Notes: a model not told the origin generated them from the sequence alone. A stretch of DNA of 64,000 nt from Pseudopedobacter sp965218985 (GCA_965218985.1 CBDCMP010000007.1:1860001-1924000); one strand, 5' to 3'; positions 16,554-25,041 are shown, numbered from the stretch's first letter. Made by a program: numbers and translations.

Positions 16554-18355
16554 TCCATAAAATATTATTAGCATTCACCCTATTCTTCTCGTCATTTTTT
16601 TTCGCCTGTGGGCAAACACATCAGCAAAGTCGAAACTGGCTGGCTAACTTTTCTGAAGCAGGTCTGAAAACCGTTGTTTTAAATAATAAAACTAACGTTA
16701 TACCGATCAAAGAACTGGAGACAAGAAAAATAGCCAGCATAAATTTAGGGCTTACCTATCAATCTACATTTGACAGTCTGTTGAATAAATTTTCACATGT
16801 GGATAGTATTGATGGTAAAGTTTACCGTTCAAATGATCAGTTTAACACCCTTATTGACGATTTAAAATATTACAACACCCTCATCATCTCACTTTCAGAA
16901 TCATCTGCGTTTAGTCCGGAGCTGATAAGCTTCATCAAAGAGATGGAAAATAAAAAGCAAGTCATCATTGCTTTATTCGGTAACGGACAAAATCTTTCCA
17001 AACTGAATGAAATATCATCTCCCGTGATCTGGTGCCCAAAATTGACCGATGAAGCAGCTAATTTTTCAGCACAGCTCATTTTCGGAGGAGTTGGAACTTC
17101 AGCAAAACTCCCTTTTACATTCAGTAGCGAATATGTTTCCGGTGCGGGCTCCACAGTTGAAAAGTTAAGATTTGAATACACCGTTCCAGAAGAACTGGGC
17201 ATTAACTCAGAAGATTTTAAAGAGATAGATGCGATTGCGGCAGAAGCTATCAGAGAGCGGGCTGCGCCGGGTATGGTGGTTTTTGCAGCTAAGGATGGGA
17301 AAGTGATTTTTAATAAAGCTTATGGCTATCACACCTACGATAAGCTGTCTGCCGAACGGGTTGATGATATTTTCGATCTTGCATCGGTAACTAAGGTCTC
17401 GGCCACCACTATGGAGGTGATGAGGCTATACGAACAAAAGAAACTGAATTTAGACACCACCATCAGTGCTTATATCGCTAAAACGAGAGGCACTGATAAA
17501 CAGGACATCCAAGTTAAAGAGGTGATGCTTCATCAGGCAGGTTTCGTTCCTTACATCCCATTTTATAATTATATTAAACCAGAGGATTTCAGCAGAGACT
17601 CCACAGAAGTGTTTAACGTGAAAGTTGCGGATGATTTCTACATGAAAAAGAGTTACTATAAAGATGTGATGTGGAAACAAATGCTGGAAAGTCCCTTAAG
17701 AACCAGGGGAAAATATGTTTACAGTGATTTAAGCATGTATTTTATGAAGGAGATTGTGGAGGGAATCACGAAGGTTCCTTTGCAATACTATGTGAGGGAC
17801 AATTTTTATAATCCTTTGGGGATGTACACCACAGGCTATAATCCCAGATACAGGTTCTCTAAATCGAGAATTGTACCTACGGAACAAGACACCTATTTCA
17901 GGCATACCTTATTATGGGGTTATGTTCATGATCAGGGTGCGGCTATGGTTGGAGGGGTTTCCGGTCATGCAGGTTTGTTTTCAAATGCTTCTGATTTGGC
18001 CATTCTCTATCAAATGTTGCTTAACAAGGGTGCCTACGGCGGAGTCAGGTATTTTCAGCCCTCCACAGTTGACCTATTCACTTCCAAACAGTCTGATGTA
18101 AGCAGGAGAGGATTAGGATTTGACAGGTATAATCCCGAATCCACCTATGGCTATCCATCTAAATTGGCTTCGCCACAAACCTACGGACATACGGGCTATA
18201 CAGGTACCTGTGTTTGGGTGGACCCAAGGGATAATTTGGTTTATGTGTTTTTATCTAACAGGGTAAACCCAACGGTGAGCGATAAACTTTCTGATCTTAA
18301 CATCCGTCCCCGAATCCAGGATGTGATTTACAAGGCAATAAAAAAATCTAAATAG
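16550..18355 (+). CDS. Serine beta-lactamase-family hydrolase with an N-terminal GH3 C-domain remnant
   Basis: A 601-residue exported protein (signal with Cys20, possibly a lipoprotein). Residues about 30-205 resemble the C-terminal alpha/beta domain of GH3 beta-N-acetylhexosaminidases (KTVVLNNKTNVIPIKELE at the start, KLPFTFS near the end). Residues about 213-598 are a class C beta-lactamase/esterase domain with SVTK (the Ser-x-x-Lys nucleophile), YSD in place of Tyr-x-Asn, and HTG. Bacteroidota commonly encode a roughly 1000-residue GH3-beta-lactamase fusion; this one lacks the GH3 catalytic barrel. A role in peptidoglycan-fragment hydrolysis is inferred. Translationally coupled to the amidohydrolase upstream. 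Confidence 0.82.
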   Translation: MIHKILLAFTLFFSSFFFACGQTHQQSRNWLANFSEAGLKTVVLNNKTNVIPIKELETRKIASINLGLTYQSTFDSLLNKFSHVDSIDGKVYRSNDQFNTLIDDLKYYNTLIISLSESSAFSPELISFIKEMENKKQVIIALFGNGQNLSKLNEISSPVIWCPKLTDEAANFSAQLIFGGVGTSAKLPFTFSSEYVSGAGSTVEKLRFEYTVPEELGINSEDFKEIDAIAAEAIRERAAPGMVVFAAKDGKVIFNKAYGYHTYDKLSAERVDDIFDLASVTKVSATTMEVMRLYEQKKLNLDTTISAYIAKTRGTDKQDIQVKEVMLHQAGFVPYIPFYNYIKPEDFSRDSTEVFNVKVADDFYMKKSYYKDVMWKQMLESPLRTRGKYVYSDLSMYFMKEIVEGITKVPLQYYVRDNFYNPLGMYTTGYNPRYRFSKSRIVPTEQDTYFRHTLLWGYVHDQGAAMVGGVSGHAGLFSNASDLAILYQMLLNKGAYGGVRYFQPSTVDLFTSKQSDVSRRGLGFDRYNPESTYGYPSKLASPQTYGHTGYTGTCVWVDPRDNLVYVFLSNRVNPTVSDKLSDLNIRPRIQDVIYKAIKKSK

Positions 18356-18394
18356 TCCAAAGAACAAAAGCTTGCCTGCAGGGTTATCCTTTAT

Positions 18395-18883
18395 ATGTAT
18401 CTGAATTATTTGTTCAAAAGAAATCTGTTTTTTATTTCGTTTTTAGTGGTGGTGTTGAGTTCGTGCTCTAAGAAGATCACCAATCCTAGAATTGAAAAAT
18501 TAGAGACACAGGAAGCCGTTCTGGCACTCAACACGCAATTAAATTCGTTAAATCTAAAACTGGAAAGGAGGCTGATGGATGTGAATGAATTGGTGAAGAA
18601 AGTAAAGGACGCCAACGAAGACGCTTCTAAATCTGCCACTGAAGCTAAAAAATTGTCAGAAAAATTGTCTAACGACCCTGGTAACTCTAAAACTGCTTCA
18701 AGAGCGGATCGGGCAGCAAGAAGAGCAGCTAAAGATGCAAAGAAAGCTGCGAAGTTGAACGCTGAGCTTGGAGATATGAATGATGAGGTTAAAAATTATC
18801 AGGATGACCTAAGAGAAACGGAGAAGAAATTGGAGGAAATGAAATCCAAAATTAAATTCATCCCTAATCAGCAACAAGATTAG
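18395..18883 (+). CDS. Small coiled-coil lipoprotein
   Basis: A 162-residue lipoprotein: signal peptide followed by LSSC (Cys near residue 24). The mature part is almost entirely helical heptad-type sequence with many Lys/Ala/Glu, including an Arg/Ala-rich run (RADRAARRAAKDAKKAAK) and a Lys/Glu-rich C-terminal coil. Such short coiled-coil lipoproteins often act as envelope spacers, but no specific family can be assigned. Forty bases separate it from the preceding hydrolase, so co-transcription is possible. Confidence 0.75.
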   Translation: MYLNYLFKRNLFFISFLVVVLSSCSKKITNPRIEKLETQEAVLALNTQLNSLNLKLERRLMDVNELVKKVKDANEDASKSATEAKKLSEKLSNDPGNSKTASRADRAARRAAKDAKKAAKLNAELGDMNDEVKNYQDDLRETEKKLEEMKSKIKFIPNQQQD

Positions 18884-18976
18884 CCCCCTGCTATTTGTTA
18901 CAATTTGCTAACATTAATCACAAATGAAAGCAGTTTCTTTGTACGTTGGCTTTTTAACACCATTGAAAATTTATAG

Positions 18977-20116
18977 ATGAAAATCGGAATTGTTTGTTAT
19001 CCCACCTTCGGAGGCAGCGGAGTGGTCGCTACAGAATTAGGTAAAGCCCTTGCGGATCATGGCCACCAGGTTCATTTCATTACCTATAGCCAACCAGCCA
19101 GGTTAGATTTCTTCTCAGAGAATTTATTCTATCATGAGGTTGCTGTCTCTAATTATCCATTGTTTGATTATGCTCCCTATGAATTAGCACTCTCCAGTAA
19201 AATGGTAGATGTGGTGAGATTTGAAAAGTTGGATTTGTTACATGTTCATTATGCTATTCCACATGCTTCCGCTGCCTTCATGGCAAAGCAAATTTTAGCG
19301 ACCTTTGATATTCACATTCCCGTGGTGACCACTTTACATGGCACAGACATCACTTTGGTGGGAAAGGACCTCACCTATAAACCAGTGGTTACCTTCTCCA
19401 TCAACCAGTCTGATGGGGTCACTGCAGTTTCAGAAGATTTAAGAAATGCCACATACGCTCATTTCGATATCCACAAAGACATTCGGGTGATCCCTAATTT
19501 TGTTGATCATCATCGTTTCAGCCTAAAACCGAAAGATCATTTTAAAAAAGCCATCGCACCCCAGGGTGAACGAATTTTGGTGCACACCTCTAATTTCAGA
19601 AAGGTAAAACGCACACAAGATGTGATCTATATCTTTCAAAAGATATTGGAAAAGGTACCTGCAAAATTATTGATGGTTGGGGATGGGCCCGAACGTGTGA
19701 ATTGCGAACAGCTTTGCCGTGATTTAAAAGTTTGTGATCACACCCGGTTTCTTGGGAAACAGGATGCCGTGGAGGAGATCCTTTCTGTTGCCGATTTGTT
19801 CATCATGCCATCAGAATCAGAAAGTTTTGGTTTGGCAGCCTTAGAGGCTATGGCTTGTAAAGTTCCTGTGATCTCCTCAAACACCGGTGGATTGCCGGAA
19901 CTGAATATTGATGGAATCACCGGTTTTATGGATAATGTGGGCGATATCCAGGGAATGGCAAACCATGCTATATATATACTGGAAAACGATTCCCGTTTGG
20001 ATGAATTTAAGGAAAATGCCCTGAAACGGGCAGCTGAATTTGATCTCAGCCTTATTTTACCCATGTATGAAGATTTTTATAAAGAGATTATTGAAAAAAG
20101 TAAAGTAGGTGTTTGA
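18977..20116 (+). CDS. bshA: N-acetyl-alpha-D-glucosaminyl L-malate synthase
   Basis: A 379-residue GT4 glycosyltransferase that joins UDP-GlcNAc and L-malate in the first step of bacillithiol synthesis. It begins KIGIVCYPTFGGSGVVATELG with the Gly-rich acceptor loop and continues with HFITYSQPARLD, VTTLHGTDITLVG, KVKRTQDVI and the GT4 motif ESFGLAALEAMACKVPVISSNTGGLPE. The full length is typical of BshA. The deacetylase and cysteine-adding steps (bshB, bshC) are not in the window. It implies that the organism uses bacillithiol as a low-molecular-weight thiol, relevant to the ergothioneine genes further along. Confidence 0.95.
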   Translation: MKIGIVCYPTFGGSGVVATELGKALADHGHQVHFITYSQPARLDFFSENLFYHEVAVSNYPLFDYAPYELALSSKMVDVVRFEKLDLLHVHYAIPHASAAFMAKQILATFDIHIPVVTTLHGTDITLVGKDLTYKPVVTFSINQSDGVTAVSEDLRNATYAHFDIHKDIRVIPNFVDHHRFSLKPKDHFKKAIAPQGERILVHTSNFRKVKRTQDVIYIFQKILEKVPAKLLMVGDGPERVNCEQLCRDLKVCDHTRFLGKQDAVEEILSVADLFIMPSESESFGLAALEAMACKVPVISSNTGGLPELNIDGITGFMDNVGDIQGMANHAIYILENDSRLDEFKENALKRAAEFDLSLILPMYEDFYKEIIEKSKVGV

Positions 20117-20135
20117 TTAACTGGATTTTATAAAA

Positions 20136-20396
20136 TCAATCTTCTTCCTTCAAGGCGTTTTCAATTCTTTTATCTGGTATTAGCCACATCAGGGCTACAA
20201 TTATATACAAACCTCCGGCTATTAAAGGGTAAAACAGGACAACAGGTATAGCAATAGTATACAGAATTGGTGCCATGTAGTCTTTCCATCTGTTTCTGAT
20301 GCTGGCTTTTCCGATGACGGAATCGCTACCGTTGGCTTTGATTCATATCCCTTCCAGAATAGAATAAGCCACTCCGGCCATTAATAACGCCGCTCC
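20136..20396 (-). pseudogene. Remnant of a TMEM175-family potassium channel gene
   Basis: No intact gene is present. Reading the minus strand between stop codons at 20397-20399 and 20136-20138 gives 85 codons interrupted by one in-frame TGA at 20343-20345. The translated pieces LLMAGVAYSILEG and the C-terminal LYIIVALMWLIPDKRIENAL match the last membrane segment and characteristic end of the bacterial TMEM175 (DUF1211) family. The N-terminal two thirds, including the channel filter region, are absent. This is a degraded relic next to another pseudogene. Confidence 0.65.
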
Positions 20397-20400
20397 TTAA

Positions 20401-20694
20401 ACAGGCATTTCAAAAAAGCATGAATTTAAGTCCCGGGCAATTACAAAATTTAGTTGGGATCTATTGTTTAAAAAAGGCTCCAAAATAAAAATAACCATTA
20501 CGCCTGATGCTACGCAAGCTTATGCACAATTGACTGGACAAATTAAAGCGGAAATTTATCCAGAATCTGAATTAGAATTCTTTTAAACTGTTGTCTCAGC
20601 TAAAATTAAATTTTTTCGGAATGATTTAGGGGACCTAGTAAAATTGGTTTTGTACCAAAACGGTCAAGATTTTGAAGCAGATAAGGAAAAATAG
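20401..20694 (+). pseudogene. C-terminal remnant of a serine hydrolase (beta-lactamase-related, DUF3471-like tail)
   Basis: The + frame from 20401 to the TAG at 20692-20694 has one internal TAA (20584-20586). Its product reads ITPDATQAYAQLTGQIKAEI, then YPESELEFF, then KLVLYQNGQDFEADKEK. This matches the C-terminal tail of secreted serine hydrolases in which a LTGQ..YPESE..FF motif is followed by LxLxQNGxD. The catalytic beta-lactamase domain is missing, and the left end near 20464 merges into unrelated sequence. The following bases up to 20905 hold no gene I can support. Confidence 0.6.
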
Positions 20695-20910
20695 GTGTTA
20701 GTTTTCTAAGACTGAGCATAAACAACTGCAAACAAACCATAAGTATCGTTTTAATCACTGATATTCAATTCTCAAAAGATTTTGTGAAATACAAACCAAA
20801 TTAGGTTGATTCAATTAATGAAGAAACGGGGAACGAATAATTAAAGTTAGTCGGGATAGAGCAAGAAACCTGCTTTTCTAAGCTGAAACCGTAATTCAGG
20901 GGTCTAAATA
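20695..20910. other. Intergenic stretch with no gene
   Basis: About 215 bp between the serine-hydrolase relic and the DUF4834 gene. Every frame is closed by multiple stops. I see no RNA gene, terminator or repeat; it is probably further decayed coding sequence. Confidence 0.5.
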
Positions 20911-21195
20911 CTATTTCACTTCTTCGTAATCAACAAATTCACCAGCGCTATCCAGCTTTGGTTTTTTCTTTGGCTGAGGTGGAACGAAATCCACGGAGAT
21001 GGTGCCCTCTGGTTTAGCCGATTTATTATAGGTTTTCCTTTGTTGCTGTTGTTGGTATCCACCTTGTTGTTCGCTCATTTTCTCATACATTTTTTGAGTG
21101 GCCTTTTTGAACAGAAAAGGTAAAAATATACGGGCTAATGCCCTTAATATGTAGAGCACACAGATGGCGATGATTAGAAATCTTAGTAATCCCAT
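20911..21195 (-). CDS. DUF4834-type small membrane protein
   Basis: A 94-residue protein with one N-terminal membrane segment (residues about 3-25, LLRFLIIAICVLYILRAL), a basic stretch (FLFKKATQKMYEKM), a Gln-rich patch and the C-terminal FVPPQPKKKPKLDSAGEFVDYEEVK typical of DUF4834 proteins. Function unknown. ATG at 21195 is preferred over the ATG three codons upstream, because a perfect -7 box ends at 21202 and would place the transcription start at about 21195, making the mRNA leaderless. It follows uvrB on the same strand and has its own promoter. Confidence 0.75.
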   Translation of the reverse strand: MGLLRFLIIAICVLYILRALARIFLPFLFKKATQKMYEKMSEQQGGYQQQQQRKTYNKSAKPEGTISVDFVPPQPKKKPKLDSAGEFVDYEEVK

Positions 21196-21201
21196 GGTTT
21201 G

Positions 21202-21209
21202 CAAATATA
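21202..21209 (-). promoter_or_regulatory. -7 promoter box of the DUF4834 gene
   Basis: TATATTTG on the minus strand, an exact TAnnTTTG match six bases before the ATG at 21195. It overlaps the alternative upstream start codon and so argues against it. Confidence 0.5.
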
Positions 21210-21247
21210 ATTCTTTAACGCAATTTGATTATAATTCTTGCGTAATG

Positions 21248-23281
21248 TTACTTCCCAAACTTCTCCTCCATCATTTTCTCGAGAGCGAACATCTCGTCAC
21301 GCAGCTTGGCGGCAAGTAAAAAATTCATGTCTTTGGCTGCAGCCAACATTTCTTTTTTCGTGTTCTCCAAAGATTTCTTCATCTCTGGCTTGGTCATGTA
21401 CTGTACAATTGGATCGGCTGCCAAAGTTGCTTCTGCATCGTCTCCGGTATAAATTTGCTGCACTCCGCCTTTGAAATCCATCACGGATGTTTGTTCTATG
21501 ATGGCTTCACGAGATTTGCCCACTGTTTTAGGCACAATGCCATGCTCCTCGTTGTATTTAATCTGCTTATCGCGACGACGATTGGTCTCCTCAATGGTAA
21601 TGCGCATGGAATCGGTAATTTTATCGGCATACATGATCACGCGGCCGCGATCGTTACGGGCGGCTCTTCCGATAGTTTGTATCAATGACCGCTCAGAGCG
21701 GAGAAATCCTTCCTTATCAGCATCTAAAATGGCCACTAAAGAAACTTCGGGCAAATCCAAACCTTCACGCAATAAATTGATGCCGATCAATACATCAAAC
21801 TCGCCCAAACGCAAACCACGCAGAATTTCCACACGTTCCAGGGTTTTCACTTCTGAGTGGATGTAACGCACCTTGATGCGTAAGCGATCCATGTATTTGG
21901 TCAATTCTTCGGCCATTCTTTTGGTCAGGGTGGTCACCAGGATGCGGTCACCCATTTTGATGGTTTTATCAATCTCATCTAATAAATCATCGACTTGGTT
22001 GCCCACCGGACGAACGTCTATTACCGGGTCTAACAAACCGGTTGGCCTGATGACCTGCTCCACAAAAACCCCTTCAGTTTTCTCCAGTTCGTAATCGCCA
22101 GGTGTGGCGCTCACATAAATGGTTTGTGGTGCCAAGGTTTCAAATTCATTGAAATTCAGTGGACGATTATCTAAAGCTGCCGGCAAACGAAAACCGTATT
22201 CCACCAATGACAATTTGCGGGAACGGTCACCGCCATACATCGCCCTGATTTGCGGAACAGTGACATGACTTTCATCGATCACCATCAAATAATCATCGGG
22301 GAAATAATCCAATAAGCAGAAAGGGCGGGCTCCGGGTTTTCTGCCATCGAAATACCTGGAATAATTCTCGATTCCTGAGCAATAACCCAATTCTCGCATC
22401 ATCTCCATATCGTAATTGGTGCGCTCTTCCAGACGTTTAGCTTCTAAAAAACGGCTTTCGCCTTCGAATTGTCTTTTTCGGTCCGTCATGTCCTCGCCTA
22501 TCTGGTGCATCACGCTGGTGAAACGGTCACGCGGAGTAACGAAAAGGTTGGCCGGGAATATCGCTACCTGGTCCATTTTCTCAATTGTTTTTCCGCTGGC
22601 AGGTTCTATCACACTCATCTCTTCAATATCGTCTCCGAAAAAGGAGATACGATAAGCTAAATCCAGGTAAGCCGGATAAATATCAACCGTGTCACCCTTC
22701 ACTCGGAAAGTCCCACGCTTAAAATCGGCAGTGGTGCGTGAATATAAAATCTCCACCAAGCGGTGTAAAAAAGCATTGCGACTAATTCTTGTCCCGACCC
22801 CAAAACGGAAAACGGAGTTAGAGAAATCCTCGGGATTACCCATACCATAAATGCAGGAGATGGAGGAAACCACAATCACATCACGTCGCCCGGACATCAA
22901 ATTCGAGGTGGTTCTTAAGCGTAGTTTTTCAATCTCTTCATTGATTTGGAGATCTTTTTCTATATAAGTGTTGGTAGAGGGTAAAAATGCCTCCGGCTGA
23001 TAATAATCGTAATAAGAAACGAAATAATTCACTGCATTCTCAGGGAAAAATTGCTTGAACTCTCCGTAAAGCTGTGCCGCCAAAGTTTTGTTATGACTTA
23101 AAACCAAGGTTGGCTTCTGTGTTTGTTCAATCACATTGGCCACGGTAAAAGTCTTCCCAGAACCAGTGACTCCCAATAATGTTTGATAATTCTCTCCACT
23201 TTTAACGCCTTCCACCAATTGTTTGATTGCGGTGGGCTGATCGCCAGTGGGTTTGTAACCAGAAGTGATTTTGAAATCCAT
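21248..23281 (-). CDS. uvrB: Excinuclease ABC subunit B
   Basis: A 677-residue helicase-fold subunit that verifies DNA damage handed over by UvrA and loads UvrC in nucleotide excision repair. It shows Walker A GVTGSGKT, the beta-hairpin region SYYDYYQPEAFLPSTNTYIEKD, DESH (helicase motif II), GMxPxxDY-type substrate-binding segments, LREGLDLPEVSLVAILDADKEGFLRS, QTIGRAARN, and the C-terminal UVR coiled-coil motif that binds UvrC. Complete and of usual length. A perfect -7 box ends five bases before the ATG. It has no operon partner upstream; a 0.7 kb gene-poor stretch precedes it. Confidence 0.98.
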   Translation of the reverse strand: MDFKITSGYKPTGDQPTAIKQLVEGVKSGENYQTLLGVTGSGKTFTVANVIEQTQKPTLVLSHNKTLAAQLYGEFKQFFPENAVNYFVSYYDYYQPEAFLPSTNTYIEKDLQINEEIEKLRLRTTSNLMSGRRDVIVVSSISCIYGMGNPEDFSNSVFRFGVGTRISRNAFLHRLVEILYSRTTADFKRGTFRVKGDTVDIYPAYLDLAYRISFFGDDIEEMSVIEPASGKTIEKMDQVAIFPANLFVTPRDRFTSVMHQIGEDMTDRKRQFEGESRFLEAKRLEERTNYDMEMMRELGYCSGIENYSRYFDGRKPGARPFCLLDYFPDDYLMVIDESHVTVPQIRAMYGGDRSRKLSLVEYGFRLPAALDNRPLNFNEFETLAPQTIYVSATPGDYELEKTEGVFVEQVIRPTGLLDPVIDVRPVGNQVDDLLDEIDKTIKMGDRILVTTLTKRMAEELTKYMDRLRIKVRYIHSEVKTLERVEILRGLRLGEFDVLIGINLLREGLDLPEVSLVAILDADKEGFLRSERSLIQTIGRAARNDRGRVIMYADKITDSMRITIEETNRRRDKQIKYNEEHGIVPKTVGKSREAIIEQTSVMDFKGGVQQIYTGDDAEATLAADPIVQYMTKPEMKKSLENTKKEMLAAAKDMNFLLAAKLRDEMFALEKMMEEKFGK

Positions 23282-23285
23282 ATTT

Positions 23286-23293
23286 CAAAGATA
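23286..23293 (-). promoter_or_regulatory. -7 promoter box of uvrB
   Basis: TATCTTTG on the minus strand, an exact TAnnTTTG match ending four bases before the uvrB ATG. The mRNA is probably leaderless. Confidence 0.5.
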
Positions 23294-23658
23294 ATATTAT
23301 GTTGTTGTGTTTTCTGATCTTGCCATTGTACACAAACCTTTCCGTTCCTCATTGGCAGGACAAACCTATTCACTTTATTCGAATTTTTATTTTAACCATT
23401 GGCTATCATGAATGCCCCGCATTTTTCCGCAAAAAGTAACCAAACCCGAGCGAAGCGAATACAGGAAAGCCTATAAATAAACTGAATAAACTCTCTGCTG
23501 CCTGCCTGTAGGTAGGCGCCCTTTGCTTTTAAAGTTATAAGGTTGGCAAGGCTAAATTTGCCGAAGGCCAAGGTTCAAAATAGCATTAACGACTTACTTA
23601 ATAAGGCTTGATAGCTCTAAGACTGAAAAAAAGGATTTATTTTTCATCTAAAGAACAC
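23294..23658. other. Gene-free stretch between uvrB and the RNA candidate
   Basis: About 365 bp without a credible reading frame. The only structure is a short hairpin at 23500-23517 (listed separately). Some phrases look like worn coding sequence, but no family can be named. Confidence 0.4.
23500..23517. repeat. Short GC-rich hairpin
   Basis: GCCTGCCT and AGGTAGGC are complementary over eight positions (one G-U) around a two-base spacer. The hairpin stands out in AT-rich surroundings. I believe similar CCTGCC/AGGTAGG hairpins recur in Bacteroidota intergenic DNA, but I cannot count copies from one window. Confidence 0.35.
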
Positions 23659-23690
23659 AAAAAAGGGATTCGCCCTTACGGACAAATCCC
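23659..23690 (-). terminator. Intrinsic terminator of the RNA candidate
   Basis: On the minus strand GGGATTTGTCC pairs with GGGCGAATCCC over 11 positions (two G-U) around a GTAA loop and is followed directly by TTTTTT (23664 down to 23659). This is one of the strongest terminators in the window, yet no protein gene ends here. Confidence 0.75.
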
Positions 23691-23870
23691 CTCGTCAAAC
23701 CTTATACATGAACAACTTAATGCTCATGTTTATAGACGTAATTATTTGCCCTTTGGTTTACAAGTCTATGTATATAATTGCTTTTTTACTTTTCCATGGC
23801 TTTACTGTTTTACGGCAAAAATCTTACACTTAGCGTTTGGAGGAGATGAAAATCAGTTTATATGAACATG
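23659..23870 (-). ncRNA. Candidate structured small RNA, unassigned family
   Basis: Reading the minus strand, three consecutive hairpins lie within about 110 bases and end in an intrinsic terminator. From 5' to 3': a 6+4 bp stem with a two-base bulge (23732-23769, ATAGAC/GTCTAT and GTAA/TTAC); a 9-bp stem with a six-base loop (23706-23729, one G-U); and an 11-bp stem with a GTAA tetraloop followed by six T (23659-23690). A near-match promoter element (TACATTTTG) lies on the minus strand just upstream of about 23880, so a transcript of roughly 200 nt is plausible. There is no matching gene, and uvrB starts nearly 380 bases beyond the terminator. It could be 6S-like or a lineage-specific sRNA; the 5' end is an estimate. 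Confidence 0.5.
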
Positions 23871-23888
23871 CTTGAGAAAGCAAAATGT

Positions 23889-23906
23889 AAATGGATTTAT
23901 CCATTT
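23889..23906. promoter_or_regulatory. Inverted repeat between the RNA candidate and upp
   Basis: AAATGGAT and ATCCATTT form a perfect 8-bp inverted repeat with a TT spacer. It sits just upstream of the RNA candidate's putative promoter and about 75 bases before the upp start, a suitable place for an operator. No regulator can be named. Confidence 0.35.
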
Positions 23907-23969
23907 ATAGCTATGTAAATTCTAACCATTTTATTAGCTTAATTAATCTTCGTTCCAATTCAAAAATCG

Positions 23970-23977
23970 TAAATTTA
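23970..23977 (+). promoter_or_regulatory. Near-match -7 box of upp
   Basis: TAAATTTA matches TAnnTTTG except for the last base, three bases before the upp ATG. Confidence 0.3.
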
Positions 23978-23980
23978 AAT

Positions 23981-24622
23981 ATGTTCTTACTCAACAAAAC
24001 CGATAGTATCGCCAATCATTTTTTAGCCGAATTGCGGGATGCTGATATTCAACAGGATAGGATGCGTTTTCGCAGAAATATGGAAAGAATGGGTGAGATT
24101 CTGGCTTATGAGATCAGCAAGAATTTGAGGTACGAGGAGTTTGAGGTACAAACTCCTTTAGGTTTAGCGAACATTAATATGCTGCCGGATATGCCTGTTT
24201 TGGCCACCATTTTAAGAGCAGGCTTGCCTTTGCACCAGGGCTTGCTGAATGTTTTTGATCAGGCTGATTCGGCTTTCATCTCCGCCTATCGCAAAACAAA
24301 AAAAGGTGGGGATTTTGTGATTCATGTGGAATATGTATCTACTCCGGATCTGGAAGGAAGGACAGTCATCATCTCTGACCCCATGCTAGCCACCGGGCAA
24401 AGCATGGTGCTTTGCTGTAAAGAATTATTGGCTAATTATAAAATCAAATCATTGCATATTGTTTCGGTCATCGCCAGTCAGGAAGGTGTGGAACATGTGA
24501 AAGCCAATCTGCCGAAAGCTAATTTATGGTTGGGCGCAATTGACGAGGAGATGACGACCAAAGCTTACATAGTTCCAGGCTTGGGAGATGCCGGAGATTT
24601 GGCTTTTGGGGAGAAGATTTAA
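23981..24622 (+). CDS. upp: Uracil phosphoribosyltransferase
   Basis: A 213-residue salvage enzyme converting uracil and PRPP to UMP. It shows MPVLATILRAGLPLHQGLL (uracil-site loop region), the PRPP-binding motif VIISDPMLATGQSM, and the C-terminal AYIVPGLGDAGDLAFG that closes over uracil, all diagnostic of Upp. The frame opens at 23891, but the first 30 codons are low-complexity and unrelated. ATG at 23981 (MFLLNKTDSIANHF) matches the family start and lies just after a -7-like box. Monocistronic: the next 430 bases hold only a pseudogene. Confidence 0.95.
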   Translation: MFLLNKTDSIANHFLAELRDADIQQDRMRFRRNMERMGEILAYEISKNLRYEEFEVQTPLGLANINMLPDMPVLATILRAGLPLHQGLLNVFDQADSAFISAYRKTKKGGDFVIHVEYVSTPDLEGRTVIISDPMLATGQSMVLCCKELLANYKIKSLHIVSVIASQEGVEHVKANLPKANLWLGAIDEEMTTKAYIVPGLGDAGDLAFGEKI

Positions 24623-24643
24623 GTTAACAGTTTAGAGTGATGA

Positions 24644-24653
24644 GTTTTCAGTT
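24644..24653 (+). repeat. Left arm of a 10-bp inverted repeat flanking the four-helix-bundle relic
   Basis: GTTTTCAGTT, exactly the reverse complement of the right arm at 25042-25051. Confidence 0.4.
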
Positions 24654-24664
24654 ATGGAGCAAGG

Positions 24665-24982
24665 AACTATACAGATCTTGATTTTGGAAGGAAGCCAGAT
24701 TATTAGTGTAAACTATTTATTCCGTCACTAAAGGTTTTCCGGAAAGTGAGAAATTCGGTCTTATAAGCCAAATACAAAGAGCAGTAATATCTATACCATC
24801 AGCTATTGCAGAAGGGCTGTGGAAGGGAAAGTAGAAAAGATGCTATTCGTTTCTTTTTTATTGCCAGAGGTTCTCTATATGAATTAGCAACTCAATTATT
24901 CTTAGCTTTGGATTTAAATGATGTCAGCCATATAGAATTTGAGAAAGGATTAATTCCTTATATCAGGTTAGAAAATTATTAA
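24665..24982 (+). pseudogene. Degraded four-helix-bundle protein gene (23S rRNA intervening-sequence protein family)
   Basis: The typical protein can be followed across three frames: YTDLD, then WKEARLLV (frame break near 24683), an in-frame TAA at 24709-24711, TIYSVTKGFPESEKFGLISQ, RAVISIPSAIAEG, a second frame break near 24816, then RKDAIRFFFIARGSLYELAT and a C-terminal helix ending at TAA 24980-24982. This is the TIGR02436-type four-helix bundle found scattered in Bacteroidota genomes, related to proteins inside rRNA intervening sequences and to Avd of diversity-generating retroelements. At least two frameshifts and one stop make it non-functional. Confidence 0.75.
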
Positions 24983-25041
24983 GCGGATTCATTAAATATT
25001 ATCCATCATTATTAGGTTAAAACTGACCGCTATCCACTTCA

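Noticed and set aside
20760..20905. Possible further coding relic (DSINEETGNE-like phrase)
   Set aside because: Too short and broken to assign.
21238..22660. Several plus-strand frames opposite uvrB
   Set aside because: Arg/Ser-rich shadows of uvrB with no independent signals.
23608..23865. 85-codon plus-strand frame over the RNA candidate
   Set aside because: Composition unlike a protein; the stems and terminator on the other strand explain the sequence better.
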